Source: Bog-756 sp963699105 (GTDB lineage: Bacteria > Actinomycetota > Acidimicrobiia > Acidimicrobiales > RAAP-2). Taken from it: 64,000 bases of DNA. Location: NCBI GenBank assembly GCA_963699105.1, contig CAVOTI010000001.1, forward strand, positions 1,426,001 to 1,490,000, read 5' to 3'. Position numbers and translations under genes: made by a program. Of the stretch, positions 63,748 to 64,000 are shown piece after piece. The notes under the pieces were generated by a model, which was not told the origin of the DNA, did no database searches, and saw only the letters and a program-made list of their open reading frames with translations. The stretch's first letter is position 1; the number at the start of each line of letters is the position of its first letter.

Positions 63748-64000
63748 ATGATGAGACGACGACCCATCGCACGAGCAGCAGTCCGCACAACGGCAGTGGT
63801 CGGTACTGCTGCCGTTGTCGGGGGCCACATGGCCAACAAGCAGGCCCAAGCCCAGGCTGCTCAGGCGCAGGAGCCAGCTTCCCAGCCGCAATATGCACCA
63901 GCCCCGGCCGCTCCGGCTCCGGACCCGATCGAGCAGCTGACCAAGCTGGCGGCGCTCAAGGACTCGGGAGCCCTCACCGAGGCTGAGTTCGAGGCGGAAA
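63748..64000 (+). CDS. SHOCT-domain protein, cut by the window end
   Basis: At least 84 residues from ATG 63748 with CCAGGAGG 9-10 bases upstream. A short hydrophobic segment (AVVGTAAVVGGHMA) follows a basic N-terminus, then a Gln/Ala/Pro-rich linker, then PIEQLTKLAALKDSGALTEAEFEAE, the start of a SHOCT domain, which is normally a C-terminal oligomerisation motif of about 30 residues. The stop lies beyond 64000. It pairs with the DUF6325-like gene just upstream. Confidence 0.8.
   Translation, partial: MMRRRPIARAAVRTTAVVGTAAVVGGHMANKQAQAQAAQAQEPASQPQYAPAPAAPAPDPIEQLTKLAALKDSGALTEAEFEAE

Overview
The window is high-GC DNA with actinobacterial character: GTG and TTG starts, ATGA-type gene overlaps, mycothiol-associated families, many TetR regulators and acyl-CoA dehydrogenases, and secreted proteins typical of Acidimicrobiia. 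I infer an uncultured or poorly sampled Acidimicrobiia-like actinobacterium; no rRNA is present to confirm this. One tRNA-Arg(CCU) and one insertion sequence were found. No CRISPR array, prophage or origin was seen.

Layout. 1-6.1 kb: an SDR oxidoreductase diverges from a membrane operon (small protein, membrane protein, YhgE/DUF3533 protein), with a pair of operator-like palindromes between them, followed by a large ATP-binding LuxR regulator. 6.4-8.7 kb: tRNA-Arg, an acidic protein and an IS element with paired end repeats. 9-19.6 kb: a drug-efflux MFS, an ene-reductase and CysQ pair, a thioesterase, a D-aminoacylase-like amidohydrolase, small membrane proteins, a YgjP-like metalloprotease, a cysteine dioxygenase-rhodanese-permease run and a DEDDh exonuclease. 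19.7-31 kb: the main metabolic locus, a lipid or steroid-like acyl-CoA catabolic divergon. Leftward it has acyl-CoA dehydrogenase, CoA-transferase/racemase, a MaoC/FAS1-type dehydratase, a second acyl-CoA dehydrogenase and an MFS transporter with a coiled-coil, proline-rich N-terminus. Rightward it has an HMG-CoA-synthase-like/DUF35 fusion, a thiolase and a PEP-mutase-like lyase. The two arms flank a putative TetR-type operator.

31-38 kb: a TenA/PqqC-like enzyme, a TetR-MFS efflux pair, a mycothiol-type DsbA-fold protein, an SDR and an orphan ABC ATPase. 38-48.6 kb: methyltransferases, three repeat-containing secreted proteins or lipoproteins, an archaeal-type (DUF120) riboflavin kinase-like protein, a GAP-family membrane protein and an alpha/beta hydrolase lacking its nucleophile. 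48.7-64 kb: TetR-NmrA, DinB-WYL, methyltransferase-PhyH, hemerythrin, FolD, PyrF and MarR-oxidoreductase modules, small zinc-binding proteins, and a DUF6325-SHOCT pair cut by the window end.

The reading frame is disrupted in many genes between about 3 and 36 kb and once near 49.5 kb. Several disruptions are compensating +1/-1 pairs inside well-conserved proteins and many sit at G or C runs. I therefore treat most as sequence errors, annotate the reconstructed spans, and say where frames change. The stretches 38-49 kb and 50.3-64 kb are essentially free of them.

The observation most worth following up is the synthase-like/DUF35 fusion at 27573-29000. It contains no cysteine at all, so it lacks both the catalytic Cys and a zinc ribbon, yet it is translationally coupled to an apparently active thiolase.
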